Positions 45,828-56,427 of a stretch of 64,000 bases of DNA are shown one piece after another (within the stretch, counting starts at the first letter, position 1; every line of letters begins with the position of its first letter). This DNA is from Microvelia longipes (Eukaryota; Arthropoda; Insecta; Hemiptera; Veliidae): the NCBI GenBank assembly GCA_018340805.1, contig JACMZG010001870.1:54001573-54065572 (forward strand), written 5' to 3'. Below the pieces are notes generated by a model. That model saw only the letters and a program-made list of their open reading frames with translations, was not told the origin of the DNA and did no database searches. A program made the translations under genes and the position numbers.

Positions 45828-45852
45828 GCTTTGTTAGAAGTCCTAACAAAGC
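45828..45852. repeat. 10-bp hairpin
   Basis: GCTTTGTTAG pairs exactly with CTAACAAAGC across a 5-nt loop. It stands alone in non-coding DNA and no T-run follows that would suggest a terminator. Confidence 0.6.
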
Positions 45853-48332
45853 TGACTGTAAAATGAAGATGAACTGTAAAATGATCTTCCTGGTTCTACA
45901 AGTGTAACTATTATATCAAGCGCTTATTACCTTTTGTTTGTAAACAGATGTTAACAATGTTTATTTATTTTATTTAATTATTTAGTTTTTTAAATTATCA
46001 CTACTGTGATAACAGGAGCCATCTCCTTAATTTTATTTTAATATCTTAGCACCCAGGTTAAGTTACCCGTTTGTCTTCCATGTGCTGATGATTTAGTATA
46101 ACCTTTTTTAAAGTTTAACTAGTTACCCTGGTTTATTTATTTTTTAACTTGTTGCATAATTCTATTTTAATTATACATTGTTACTTCTGTCCTGAATGTT
46201 ATTTATTTTGAGTGGTTGCCTTCCTTAAGCTCTATGCTAGGTTAAGTTTATTTTCTTTTCTTCAGTTGGATGCTACTCTGCTCTACATTTTAGAACTCCG
46301 TACTAGACTGTTCACTAGTAATCTATTTGTCTTATTTAGACACCTAAGTTTAAGACATATCTTTTGGAGACAGGATCCCCTCCAAAATTGTCAAACTTTA
46401 TTTTTTGGCTTATTGGCGCTATACCAGATACTTCCATCTTTAATAACTGAACTTATAGCTGGCCATCCAGCACTTTGACAGTTCAGGCTTATTATTTATG
46501 ATTAGGAGACACCTGTACCTGCCTACACCGTCCCTATTCATTACCAACCTTTAGAGACACCTGTACGAGCCTACACAGTCTCTTACCTGGCTGACTTGAG
46601 GTACTAGAATACTATGATACACAGTACAAGTCCTACATTGTCCTAAGTATCTCTACGCTACCTTGATCACCAGATATCATCAACCTTTTAACGTCAACAA
46701 GCCTCACCTACTTTGGTTAACACAGTGTGATTAATACCGGTTTTCATTACTGCAGTTAACATTTTTTATTTTCTCCCTTCTACAAGGTCAACTCTATCTT
46801 CAAGTTTCAGCCATCAAACTGCTGACTTATTTTAGGTTCCTATAACCTTCCTAGTTACCTGTGTAGTCCTTAGTGATCCTTATCACAAATTTATTTTAGC
46901 TCCTACTTTAGTTATCATGTTTGTGTCCTTCATTTTTATTTATTAATTTATGAACTTCCTTGTTTTCCTGTCCTACTCTGATCCATGTTCTCCTTTTCTC
47001 TGTACTTCCTAGGGTAAGAGCTCTCAGGGTAGGCAGGTCTATATTTCATCAGAACACCCTTATATGTTCATAAGTTTCAGTACTGTCCTTTCCTTTACTT
47101 ACCTGTACCTTTCCTTAGGCAACCACTTGCATTGTGATATAATTTTATTCTAGTCATTGATTTTGTATGTGCTAGAATGTCTTAGTTAGTACTAATTTAT
47201 TTTTATTGTTTTGTTTAAATTTGTTATTTATGTATTTAGATTCTTTATTTATTTAATTAATACATAATACTAGCACTCCTGTTGTGCAGTATGAAGTTAT
47301 TTATTACCTGGTACTATATAGTACATTTGCTATTTATTGAACTTCTGGTGAGCATTTTCCAGTTTCTAAATAATTTATTATATTCTCTATCTACCATGAG
47401 GTGCAATTTTATTAGCACATTTTGTGCATTGAAAATTATTACTTGCCATCAAGTACTTATCATATGCTTTGTTAGCATGTCATTTAACTTATGCCCTAGG
47501 AATTTATGCATTCATCTTTGATTTAATTTAAGTAAATTTACCTTTCCTTAAAAGCATTTAATTTATTCAATTAAATTTTAAACTCTTAAGAGTCTTAATT
47601 TATTTTAATCTACACAGCCATCTGTGAGATATCCTAATTTAATTTATATTTTTAAAATTATGTTCTTGCTTACTTATATATTGTACTTACCAGTATGTAG
47701 ATATTTTATGTCTTCTTTTTGACACATATCAGATACTTTTGCCTGCTCTTTAAGAACTCCTTTAGAGAACTTGTTTTATTTTGCACAGTAAAGTGTGTCT
47801 TCAAATTGTTAGTTTGATATATTTACCTCAATCTCAGCCTTGAGTGATTATTTAATTTTAATTGTTTTTAAAACTGTTATACTGACTTGAATTAAATTTT
47901 GAGTACCTTAAATGTTTTCTGAGCCACCTCAGAACTTTCCTCTGTTGTTATCACAGCAATTTAATTAAAGCTTGTTTTAAGCATTTGTTTTCTCCAAATG
48001 ACCCTTAATTCTTGAATTTATTTACTATGTTTATATAATTAATTTTAAAATTTTAAATAATAATAATGTTTATCGTTCTGAGCCATCTCAGAATTTTTAG
48101 TTTATGGTTTTGAAGCTATTTTCATTTTCCTATCTTAAATTTTTCTCTTGTCAGCTCCTAGTTAGCATTTAATTATTTAATTTTTTTTAATTCCTTGAGA
48201 ATTTATTTTGTAATTTAAATAGTGTTTTGTTTATTTTCATTTGTTTGAGCCATCACCTTGTGAGAGTATTTTTCACTCTAAGTGCTTTGCATTATTTGTT
48301 TATTTTAGCAAATTTTGTATATTTATCCAGCC

Positions 48333-51020
48333 TGTGGGGTTCAAGCGTATGTGCTCTATTATGACAGCACCAATAACCAAATATCTGAGGGAATTTTAAG
48401 TTGGCTTTACGTTGGCAGGTACTCATGGAGTACTTGACAACTACCTGAAATAAAATACAAGTGGCTGCAAATTCAGATTTGAGGGTGAATAAAATGGGTC
48501 GTACACAATATTTTAGCAGAGTACAGTTTAATTAAATTTTTTATAAGTTACAACGTTACAAAAGTTTTTTAGTTTGATACAGCTCAGACTTATATTAAGT
48601 TTACAGACAAGAATAGGGTTAACATATGTGTACTTGTAATATAATGATTTGTTCTTTTATTCTTTTACAATATGATTTTATTTATCTTTTCTCTTGAGAT
48701 AAATGTTAGTGTAATGTGTGTAACAAAACTGTTAATTAAATATAAACCAAAATATAACAGAGGGTATATTTGATGGTGCTTTCGTTAAAATCCAGAAAGT
48801 AAAAATACTTCAAAGCAAACTAAAGAGATAAAGTAAAAATAGATACAATGTAATCTGGATAAAAAGAGGACAAAATCTAAATTTTATTTATTTATAAGTG
48901 TATATATATTATTTATTTACTTATTTTTTTTTTAAGAATTCTATAATATATCTTGTGCCAAAGAGGAAAGCACTATCAAGTATATAACTTAATCTACTCA
49001 CTTCCTCACTCACTCACTCATATGCTCATTACTAATCTAAATTTCTAATTGTTAATTATTTATTAAATTTGGAAAATAAGATTACTCGATGATCACTTGA
49101 TAATATACTATTATCCTGATGATGAAATTAAATGTTTAAGTTCATAACCTGACGTTTAAAGAAAGAAGGTATTTAAGTTCCTGATCTGTTGATCCAAATT
49201 TACCGATACCACTACTGTGAGAATCCCAGCGGGTCAGCGCCTCAGGGGAAGGAGATCGCTGGTCGTCTCCTGAAGGCTGGTCGGCTCGGCTCTGTCAGGG
49301 GGTGTACATCCAATGAAACGGTAAGAACGCAATAAGCCGGTGTAGAAATAAACGGCGTAGAAAAATACGACGTAGAAATATACGGTGTATCATTCCTGGC
49401 AACAGATACCCCAAAACATTAGCTTCTGAACACAACAACGGTATGATACACATAGGTGAAGAAAATTTAACATGATATAGATGATATGTAAGACTCTTAC
49501 CAAATGAAGTCCCAAGGACAAGGCAGTAAATCTACATTAAACTCTTTGTTGCATCAATTCATCCGACATCCTGCTCGTTCGATCTATAACCAAAATCCAT
49601 AACTGTATGAGTCGTTGTATAAAGACAAAAATTAACTTCGGAGAGTTTGCTTTCAAAGAAGAGGTCAAAAAATATGAATGAATTTACTAATTTACTTCGA
49701 CAAATACATAAATTAGACTTGTCTCTCCATGAGACTTGAACGGAATCTGTACGCTACAGGTGGTCGTACAATGAGAAGAAGATTTTGCCAACAATAAACT
49801 TCTACAATGTTCGGAAAATGACAAAAAAGACTTGAAAGCTTACCTGTAATTATATTTCCACCCTGCTTGAGTCATAAAAATCATTTAAAACATTTATAAA
49901 ACAAAATTAAGTTGGGAGTAAAACGACGCATTTCGTTTCTGATGGCGATCTGGCTGGAAAAATAAAATTTTATGCGTGGAAGCGTAATTGACCAATCAGA
50001 GAACGACAACTCACACGGATCGGCAGAAAAAAGACGTACGAAACAAGGATCTTCAAATAGACGCAGAAAATGGTGACTGAAATGCGTACAGATGGTTTAC
50101 AAAATTCCTATTTTTATTATTCTATATTAACGTTCAACTTAAAATTTATTTATTACAATTTATTTATGTATTTTATCTATTTACTAAATTTATGTACTTA
50201 TATTTTTATTTATTTATGAATGATCAAGTCAGGTAACACTGGATCCCAAAACAAGATGGCCAAAAAAATAATAATGGCGTCGACAGAAAAATAAATATAA
50301 ACAAACACGAAACATGGTTTAAGTTTACATCAATAAAATTTATAATTTATTACTTTATAATGGTTATTTAAATTTATTAATAAAAGTAGAAAATTAGGTG
50401 AATGTGAAATCATAAAGTTTATAAATCGCAGTATTTAAAATACGTAAGTAGGCAAAAATGTTCATTCACGAATTTAAATGAAGTAATTTCACATTGATGT
50501 GATTTCTCTACTTTCTTATAGAACAAGTCCTATCGGACTTTACATAACACCTCAGGTTAATTAGGAAATTTTTTGTCGGAGCAAAAAATTTGTAATTAAC
50601 TTATGCAGGGGTAAATTACTGGAAATTAAAGCTTAAAATGAATTTAACTACAAAAGCAGACAATCAGCAATAAAAATTCTTCAGGTTAGAAGCTTTGTAA
50701 AAAAAATATGAAAAATTAATGTACTCTACAAAAAAAAAAAAGTCAAATAATTATAAATGATAATTTCAATAATAATAACACCAGAAACGAGACGATTACT
50801 TCCTAAACTTAATTTACTTATTTAAGTATATGTATATACATATATATATAATCAATTTACATTTATCTATTTATTTATTTTTTCCCCGGGATGTATCCAA
50901 AAGTCATTCTTAATATAAAAAATTGAAAGATATTTACATAATTCCTAAATTCTAAAAAATATTAAGACATAGCAAGTGATATTTTACATTTTTAAAGACA
51001 TAGTTGAGATTCAAATAGAC
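48333..51020 (-). repeat. 3' LTR of Gypsy-1 (long LTR)
   Basis: Begins TGTGGGGTTCAAGCG, as does the copy at 56428. That shared start, with different sequence before each, fixes one LTR edge. The pol-side edge cannot be fixed because every copy here is followed by pol; TG...CA logic puts the LTR at about 2.4-2.7 kb. It includes a GC-richer block near 49215-49310 amid AT-rich DNA and no credible ORF. Confidence 0.8.
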
Positions 51021-51036
51021 AAAGTAATACTCACCT

Positions 51037-53400
51037 TTAAAACTCGACAGGGGTTTGAATAAGAGGAGTCTTAAATGCCTTTAACATAGATGTGTGGTAA
51101 CGACCTTTTATTCTACCATCTTCGTCCAAAAGTACATAAATAGGGTCCTTGGATTGCTCGCCTATCCTGTATGGGCCTTCAAACCTAGGAAGAAATTTTG
51201 CTGTCACACCTTTATCCGCTTCACTAACACATAATGCTTTGACTAATACTAAATCTTCTGTACAAAAACTGGTTTTAATTTTATTTCTAGCAAAACGTTC
51301 ATTTCTCTTCTGAGCAGCCCTTCTGATGTTTTCATTAATACTTTCCTGACTTTGATGTTCTATATTAGGTATTTCTCTAGGTAAGAAAGGTACCCATTTC
51401 CTTTCCGGTGGATTACCAAACTGGGCAAATATAGGAGTACACTTTGTGGTACTATGATGGGTTTCATTGATGGTATTCTCTATATCCTGTAAGACGGTCG
51501 GCCAAAGACTGTGTTTGTGGGATATCAGAACTCTGAAGGCATTACCCATATCTTTATTGATCCTTTCAGCGATGTTTGATTGCGGGTGGCGAACAGGTGT
51601 TAGTATGTGTCTTATTTTATTCTCTTCTAAAAATTTCGACCATTTATGCGACACGAATTGCGTACCATTGTCCGTTAAAATAGTCTCTACATTTCCCACT
51701 TCTCGAAGGTATGTTTGTAAACATTTGATGGCGTTAAACGTTGTTTCCTTTGTAATGGCGAAAAGTCGTGTATACTTAGAGAAATTGTCAAAAAAGACTG
51801 CATACCGGATCTGCCTTTAATGAGAGGGCCATAAAAATCCGCTGATACAACTTGACCAGGACGCTGAGCTACAATGCTAGACCAAGGTGCGTAACATATA
51901 CGATTCGGGTCTTTACAAAGCTGACACTTACGACACCTAGTAATGAAGTCAATAACATGTTTTTTCAATCTTTTGCAGTAAAAATATTCTTTGATAGCAG
52001 AATAACATTTATTGATCCCACAGTGACAATATTGCCAATGCAAACGAGAAATTAGCTTAATGATGATATTTTCGGGAATTACTAACTTGGTCTGTCCATT
52101 TTGGTTAGCATACAAGATATCATTCCATAGCTCAAAATGTTGATTTTCTTCTAAATTGTTCTTAATATTAACACAAAATGGGTCTAAATTCTGGTATTCT
52201 TTGATGTTGGTTAAAAATTCATATTCATTTTCTTCCTCATTAATATGGTTAATAACGAAATTTTGGCTATTAATGGAACTGTTCTCAATATTCCTACTTA
52301 AAACATCCGGTCCAGTATTTGACTTGCCTTCAATGTAAACAAACTCGCAATCTAAGGATTGTAAGAAAAGCAACCAACGTGAAACTCTGGCAGTTGGACT
52401 CTTACACGATTGTATATAGGTTAATCCCTTATGGTCAGTAATGACGTAAAACTTTGAATGAGCCAGCCACGTATAGAACTTTTTTATGGCATAGATACAA
52501 CTGAGGAGTTCGAGCTCAGTAATCGAGTATGTAATCTCTGTAGGTTTAAGCAATCTTGAAGCGAGTGCAATGACTTTTAAATTTCCTGAAGCATCCTTCT
52601 GACTCAAACTGGCTCCCAAGGCAAAACCTGAAGCATCCGCATGAACATAAAATGGTTCTTTGAAGTTGGGGTGATTTAATTGAATTTCCTCTGTAAACAG
52701 GTTCTTTACATCTTGAAAGGCTTTATCGCATGCTGAGTCCCACTTCCATCTAACTTCTTTTTTAAAAGATGGTTAAGACCACTGAGACAGTGTGCAAGGC
52801 GATTAGTAAAACGGGAGTAGAACATGACTAGTCCTATGAACGACTTTAGAGTTTTCCTACTGTGAGGAACAGGAAATTTATGAATCGCTTTAATCTTCTC
52901 ACTGTCAGGCTTAACAGATTTATTACCAATGATGAATCCTAAATATTTCACCTCTCCTGAAGAAATTTGATTTTGATAAATTTAAAGTAACATTATGCTT
53001 CTTAAAACAGCTGAATAATCTCTTAAGTATCTCAATATGTTGTTCGAATGTTGAGCCTAAACATAAAATGTCGTCTATATACTGTAGAATATACTTCTCC
53101 AGGTCACGTGGTATCACACATCCTAAACCTCTGATGAGGGCTGATAACGACGATTTTAACCCGAATGGGACACGGCAAAACTGATACGTTCTTCCTTTCC
53201 ATACAAACGCAGTAAAATGGCGATGAGCTTCATCTAACGGAATTTGCCAAAATGAATGACGTAAATCAATAGTGGATAAAAACTTGGTATTTTCGCAGCG
53301 TTGAAAAATTTGCTCTATAGTAGGTGGCATGTCGTGATCCGATAAGGACATATTGTTTAAAAATCTAGCATCCAAGCACACACGGATCGAATTGTCTTTT
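51037..53400 (-). pseudogene. Gypsy-1 pol: RT, RNase H, integrase (broken)
   Basis: Read on the minus strand: VCLDARFLNNMSLSDHD, LSTIDLRHSFWQIPL (RT motif A), VPFGLKSSLSALIRGLG, LQYIDDIL (motif C), KYLGFIIGNKSVKP; RNase H with ITELELLSCIYA and VITDHKGLTY; integrase zinc site (HWQYCHCG...CRKCQLC), core DFYGPLIKGRSGMQ, TDNGTQFVSHKW and PQSNIAERINKD, and a GPYRIG module near the end. Frameshifts near 52950, 52700 and 51700-51790, and a ~21-nt loss at about 53415, break it. Arrangement (RT-RNaseH-IN) and the GPY/F module make it Ty3/Gypsy. Confidence 0.85.
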
Positions 53401-54693
53401 TTAGCAGCGACGATGGGGGGTTGAGGATTCTATAATACCCTGTTGGAGCATCTTTTGGATTTCTTCATCCACCTTATCCATACTAGCAAACGGTATCGGG
53501 TAGCTTTTATAAAAATAAGGGATTTCATCTTTAATCTTCAATTTATGAACGTATTCTTGGATACAACCAACACGATCTTCAATTAAGGTTTTATTTTCTA
53601 AGAGTAGCTTTCTAAAAATTGTTCGCTGTTTGTTATTTAAATTAGAAATTCCATCAACAGTTCGCTGTATTTCTTCTTCAACGGTATCCTGGTTAATGAG
53701 TGCAGGTTGGTAGTTCAATTGATGTTTTCTTAAATTGTTAATCTTAATAGTTGAAATAGTGGGTTGAAATACAAAAGAGGTTTCCTTTATCCCATCTTGA
53801 TTCGTAGTATAAATAAATTTTAAATTTTTGAAGTCCAAGTTTCCTTTAACCGCATACAAAAAGTCTATCCCTAAAATGCATTTCTCTGCTAGGTAAGGTA
53901 TGATCAAAAAATTTACTGTCAAAGAAGAAATTCCTATCTTGAGATCCAAAAAGACTTGCTCCTTCACTTTATATTTCTTTTTTGTCGCAGCTCCTGACAC
54001 AGTAATACCTTTCAACGGCACCTTACAAATAGTTTTATCTTTACCAAAAGATTTATAAAAATATTCTTCATTTATACAAGAAATTTGGCTTCCGGAATCT
54101 AAAAGTACTTCTAAAGCTTCATCATTTAAAGTTCCAGTGATTCTAGGTAGTTCTCGTTGATTCTTTACTTCATCATCTGCAATACGATTACTTTCAATCT
54201 CTTCCTCTGTAAACAATGTATTTATATGCATATCATTATCATCAATTTCATTTGCTACTGCGTTGGAATTTAGAGGATTGTTGTTTAAAGTTGACATCGG
54301 TGCATGACATTCAGAAGGATTACAACTATTAACTGGACTTAACAAAGTGTCCTTACTTAATATTAAATCTTCTTCATAACATACATCAGTACTTCTTGGA
54401 GTTAATTCTTGTTGATTAATATAATCACTTTTCAAAATATCTCGTTGATCCTTATCGCGTTCTAGATCTAAATTACATTCACTTTTATCAATCGTAGATT
54501 TAATTATTCGTCGATCCCCATTTTGTTCTAAATTAATATTACTGATCCGTTGATCCTCATGTTGTTCTAAATTAACATCACTAACCCGTTGATCCTCATG
54601 TTGTTCTAAATTAATACCAATAATCCGTTGATCCTCATGTTCTAAATTAATATCACTAATCCGTTGATCCTCATTATTTATCATAACATACAC
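53401..54693 (-). CDS. Gypsy-1 protease and start of RT
   Basis: 430-residue frame. The N-terminal ~60 residues are repeats of a 13-residue unit (EDQRISDINLEQH), five copies of decreasing similarity. A variable acidic linker follows, then aspartic protease EVLLDSGSQISC with a later CILGIDFL flap/core motif, and then the RT connection (KSYPIPFASMDKVDEEIQ, QQGIIESS). The frame ends at the deletion that breaks pol. It should be expressed as part of a Gag-Pol fusion; a preceding one-base discontinuity near 54700 separates it from 54710-55012. Confidence 0.75.
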   Translation of the reverse strand: MYVMINNEDQRISDINLEHEDQRIIGINLEQHEDQRVSDVNLEQHEDQRISNINLEQNGDRRIIKSTIDKSECNLDLERDKDQRDILKSDYINQQELTPRSTDVCYEEDLILSKDTLLSPVNSCNPSECHAPMSTLNNNPLNSNAVANEIDDNDMHINTLFTEEEIESNRIADDEVKNQRELPRITGTLNDEALEVLLDSGSQISCINEEYFYKSFGKDKTICKVPLKGITVSGAATKKKYKVKEQVFLDLKIGISSLTVNFLIIPYLAEKCILGIDFLYAVKGNLDFKNLKFIYTTNQDGIKETSFVFQPTISTIKINNLRKHQLNYQPALINQDTVEEEIQRTVDGISNLNNKQRTIFRKLLLENKTLIEDRVGCIQEYVHKLKIKDEIPYFYKSYPIPFASMDKVDEEIQKMLQQGIIESSTPHRRC

Positions 54694-54709
54694 AAGTTCA
54701 TCATTACAA

Positions 54710-55012
54710 TCAAAGTAACAGGTTTATATCAGGTTTAACTACACATCTTATTTCAGTTGAAACAGAGCTGCTTTTAACATTATTTAAAACTGTACCATTA
54801 ACAGTATTGTCATTGGTTAGACTATAATTAGATTTAATATCATTAACTAAGAACTCATCATCAATAACATTATCATTTAGGATTATTTTTCCTTCGTCAT
54901 TCTTACTTAAATTACTAACACCAACTTGACTTAAATTAGGATTATCAGTCTTACAATTACATGAAATATCATTTTTATATACATAATTATTATTATTATT
55001 GCATGGATACAC
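54710..55012 (-). CDS. Gypsy-1 N-terminal pol linker
   Basis: 100 codons, Asn/Ser/Asp-rich, with no catalytic motif, lying between gag and the protease frame. It begins without ATG right after the gag stop, so it probably belongs to pol and is reached by frameshifting. The shift into the next frame near 54700 may be a real lesion or an assembly indel. Confidence 0.5.
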   Translation of the reverse strand: MYPCNNNNNYVYKNDISCNCKTDNPNLSQVGVSNLSKNDEGKIILNDNVIDDEFLVNDIKSNYSLTNDNTVNGTVLNNVKSSSVSTEIRCVVKPDINLLL

Positions 55013-55017
55013 CCCGT

Positions 55018-56346
55018 TTATAAGTTTAAAGAACTATTAGTTTCATTGTTCTGAATTGGAACATTGTCATTTTGATTATTGCCATTAGCCCTTAGCGGCA
55101 CATTATTTACTTCATGGTTACATCCACAAGGATAATTAGCAGCATTACATTGAGCATACATAGATTGTATTCTATGGTTTTGATTTCCATTTCTAGGATT
55201 TCTATTATCTAAGTTATGATTGCTATCAGAGTTTCTATTATATCTTTGATTTGAATTATTAGAATAACTTCTTTGATTAGAATTTCTATGATTATAACTA
55301 TTGGGATTTCTATTATCATTAAAGTTACTGTGATTAGAACCTCTATAATTATTAGAACTTCTATTATTGAAGTTACTTAGGTTAGGATACTTAGGGTTTC
55401 TGTAATTAATAGAGCTACTATTGGGGCCTCTATTATTGTAACCATTTCTCTGATAAGAATTTTGATATTGGTTCTGATAAGAATTAAGAGAACGGTTCTG
55501 ATAAGGATTATTCTGATAAGAATCATTCCTCCTTTGATAACCATTACTATCTCTATAATCATTTTGGTATTGATACACCGTACTATTATTATTTCTAGTA
55601 TCAAACTTATTTCTTAAGTGGTTGTCTTGATATAGCTCTTTATCAGTATACTCGTTTAACAATACTTCTAGCTCTTGGAGAGTATTTACTCTTGCCGTCC
55701 TACATGCATTTGAAAAATTTCTCCCAAAATGTTTGGACAGTAATTTGACAAGCTCACTTTCTTCTAATTCTTCCCACTGTCCTTGCATCTGACTTGCTTT
55801 TGCATAAAGTCGGTTGACATATGTATGTCGATCAAGCTTACAAGAGCTAGTGTAAGCACCCGTAGCTATTTCAGCTCGGATTTTCGACCGAATTTGGTCG
55901 TTCCAAAATCTCTCTTGAAACCTATCAGCAAATTCATTAAAAGTGAGTTCATGATCTATATTTTGATACCATATCAAAGCACAACCTCTCAAACTTCTCT
56001 CTACAATATGATGATAACTATTCCTTAAACCATGCATTCTAACATATCTGGTAAGTTTAGTAAGATACAGCATAGGGTTATCATCCCTGTCATTGCTAAA
56101 TTTATCAAAGAAATCATTTCTAGAACGGTTGGCATTAGTCAGAAATGTAAGCAACTGATTACCCACTTCCCCTTGAAATAAGTTAGGATTGTTACCTTCA
56201 ACCAAGGGAGGGTTATCGTCTTGGTTCCGTCCATTTTCAATTTGGTTAAGTCTAGCCGTTACAATTTCTAATTGAGCCTGAAGGGCTTGAACTAAATCAT
56301 TGGCCTGATCATCCATTCTACGCTGCTCTGCTCGAGTACGAGGCAT
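55018..56346 (-). CDS. Gypsy-1 Gag with Asn-rich tail
   Basis: 442 residues from ATG 56346 (the five codons upstream lack an ATG). N-terminal coiled coil (QANDLVQALQAQLEIVTARL), then capsid-like gag: NPMLYLTKLTRYVRMHG, ALIWYQNIDHELTFNEFADRF, KLLSKHFGRNF and VNTLQELEVLLNEY. From about residue 250 the protein becomes a low-complexity Asn/Arg/Tyr/Ser/Gln tail with recurring NYRxxN, NSNQR and YQN-type motifs. A classical CCHC knuckle is absent, and the basic tail presumably binds RNA. The frame is unbroken. Confidence 0.85.
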   Translation of the reverse strand: MPRTRAEQRRMDDQANDLVQALQAQLEIVTARLNQIENGRNQDDNPPLVEGNNPNLFQGEVGNQLLTFLTNANRSRNDFFDKFSNDRDDNPMLYLTKLTRYVRMHGLRNSYHHIVERSLRGCALIWYQNIDHELTFNEFADRFQERFWNDQIRSKIRAEIATGAYTSSCKLDRHTYVNRLYAKASQMQGQWEELEESELVKLLSKHFGRNFSNACRTARVNTLQELEVLLNEYTDKELYQDNHLRNKFDTRNNNSTVYQYQNDYRDSNGYQRRNDSYQNNPYQNRSLNSYQNQYQNSYQRNGYNNRGPNSSSINYRNPKYPNLSNFNNRSSNNYRGSNHSNFNDNRNPNSYNHRNSNQRSYSNNSNQRYNRNSDSNHNLDNRNPRNGNQNHRIQSMYAQCNAANYPCGCNHEVNNVPLRANGNNQNDNVPIQNNETNSSLNL

Positions 56347-56407
56347 AAAATTCACACTCAAAAGAATATTTCAGCAACACTTGTAAATAATTACTTAACA
56401 GAGTCTC

Positions 56408-56425
56408 CTTGTATGTTCGGGACCA
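56408..56425 (-). promoter_or_regulatory. Gypsy-1 primer binding site
   Basis: TGGTCCCGAACATACAAG on the minus strand starts two bases after the LTR end (ending ..CCCCACA). The TGG start is the normal complement of a tRNA CCA end; the specific tRNA is not assigned. Confidence 0.65.
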
Positions 56426-56427
56426 AT

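Larger units (their letters stand above)
43706..48332. other. T-rich non-coding region next to BEL-B gag
   Basis: No credible gene in 4.6 kb. Just beyond the BEL-B start codon, on the minus strand, TTGGCGGTCCAGCCAGG (about 43855-43871) could be its primer site, which would make the sequence to the right its LTR. A 929-bp tandem duplication fills 43911-45779. The rest (45780-48332) is T-rich with scattered similar ACCTGTAC..CCTACAC motifs near 46510-46580. The frames at 45562-45807 and 46212-46478 look like chance. Confidence 0.45.

Noticed and set aside
45562..47521. Hydrophobic frames at 45562-45807, 46212-46478 and 47282-47521
   Set aside because: T-rich DNA yields Leu/Phe-rich frames by chance; no start context or homologous copy supports them.
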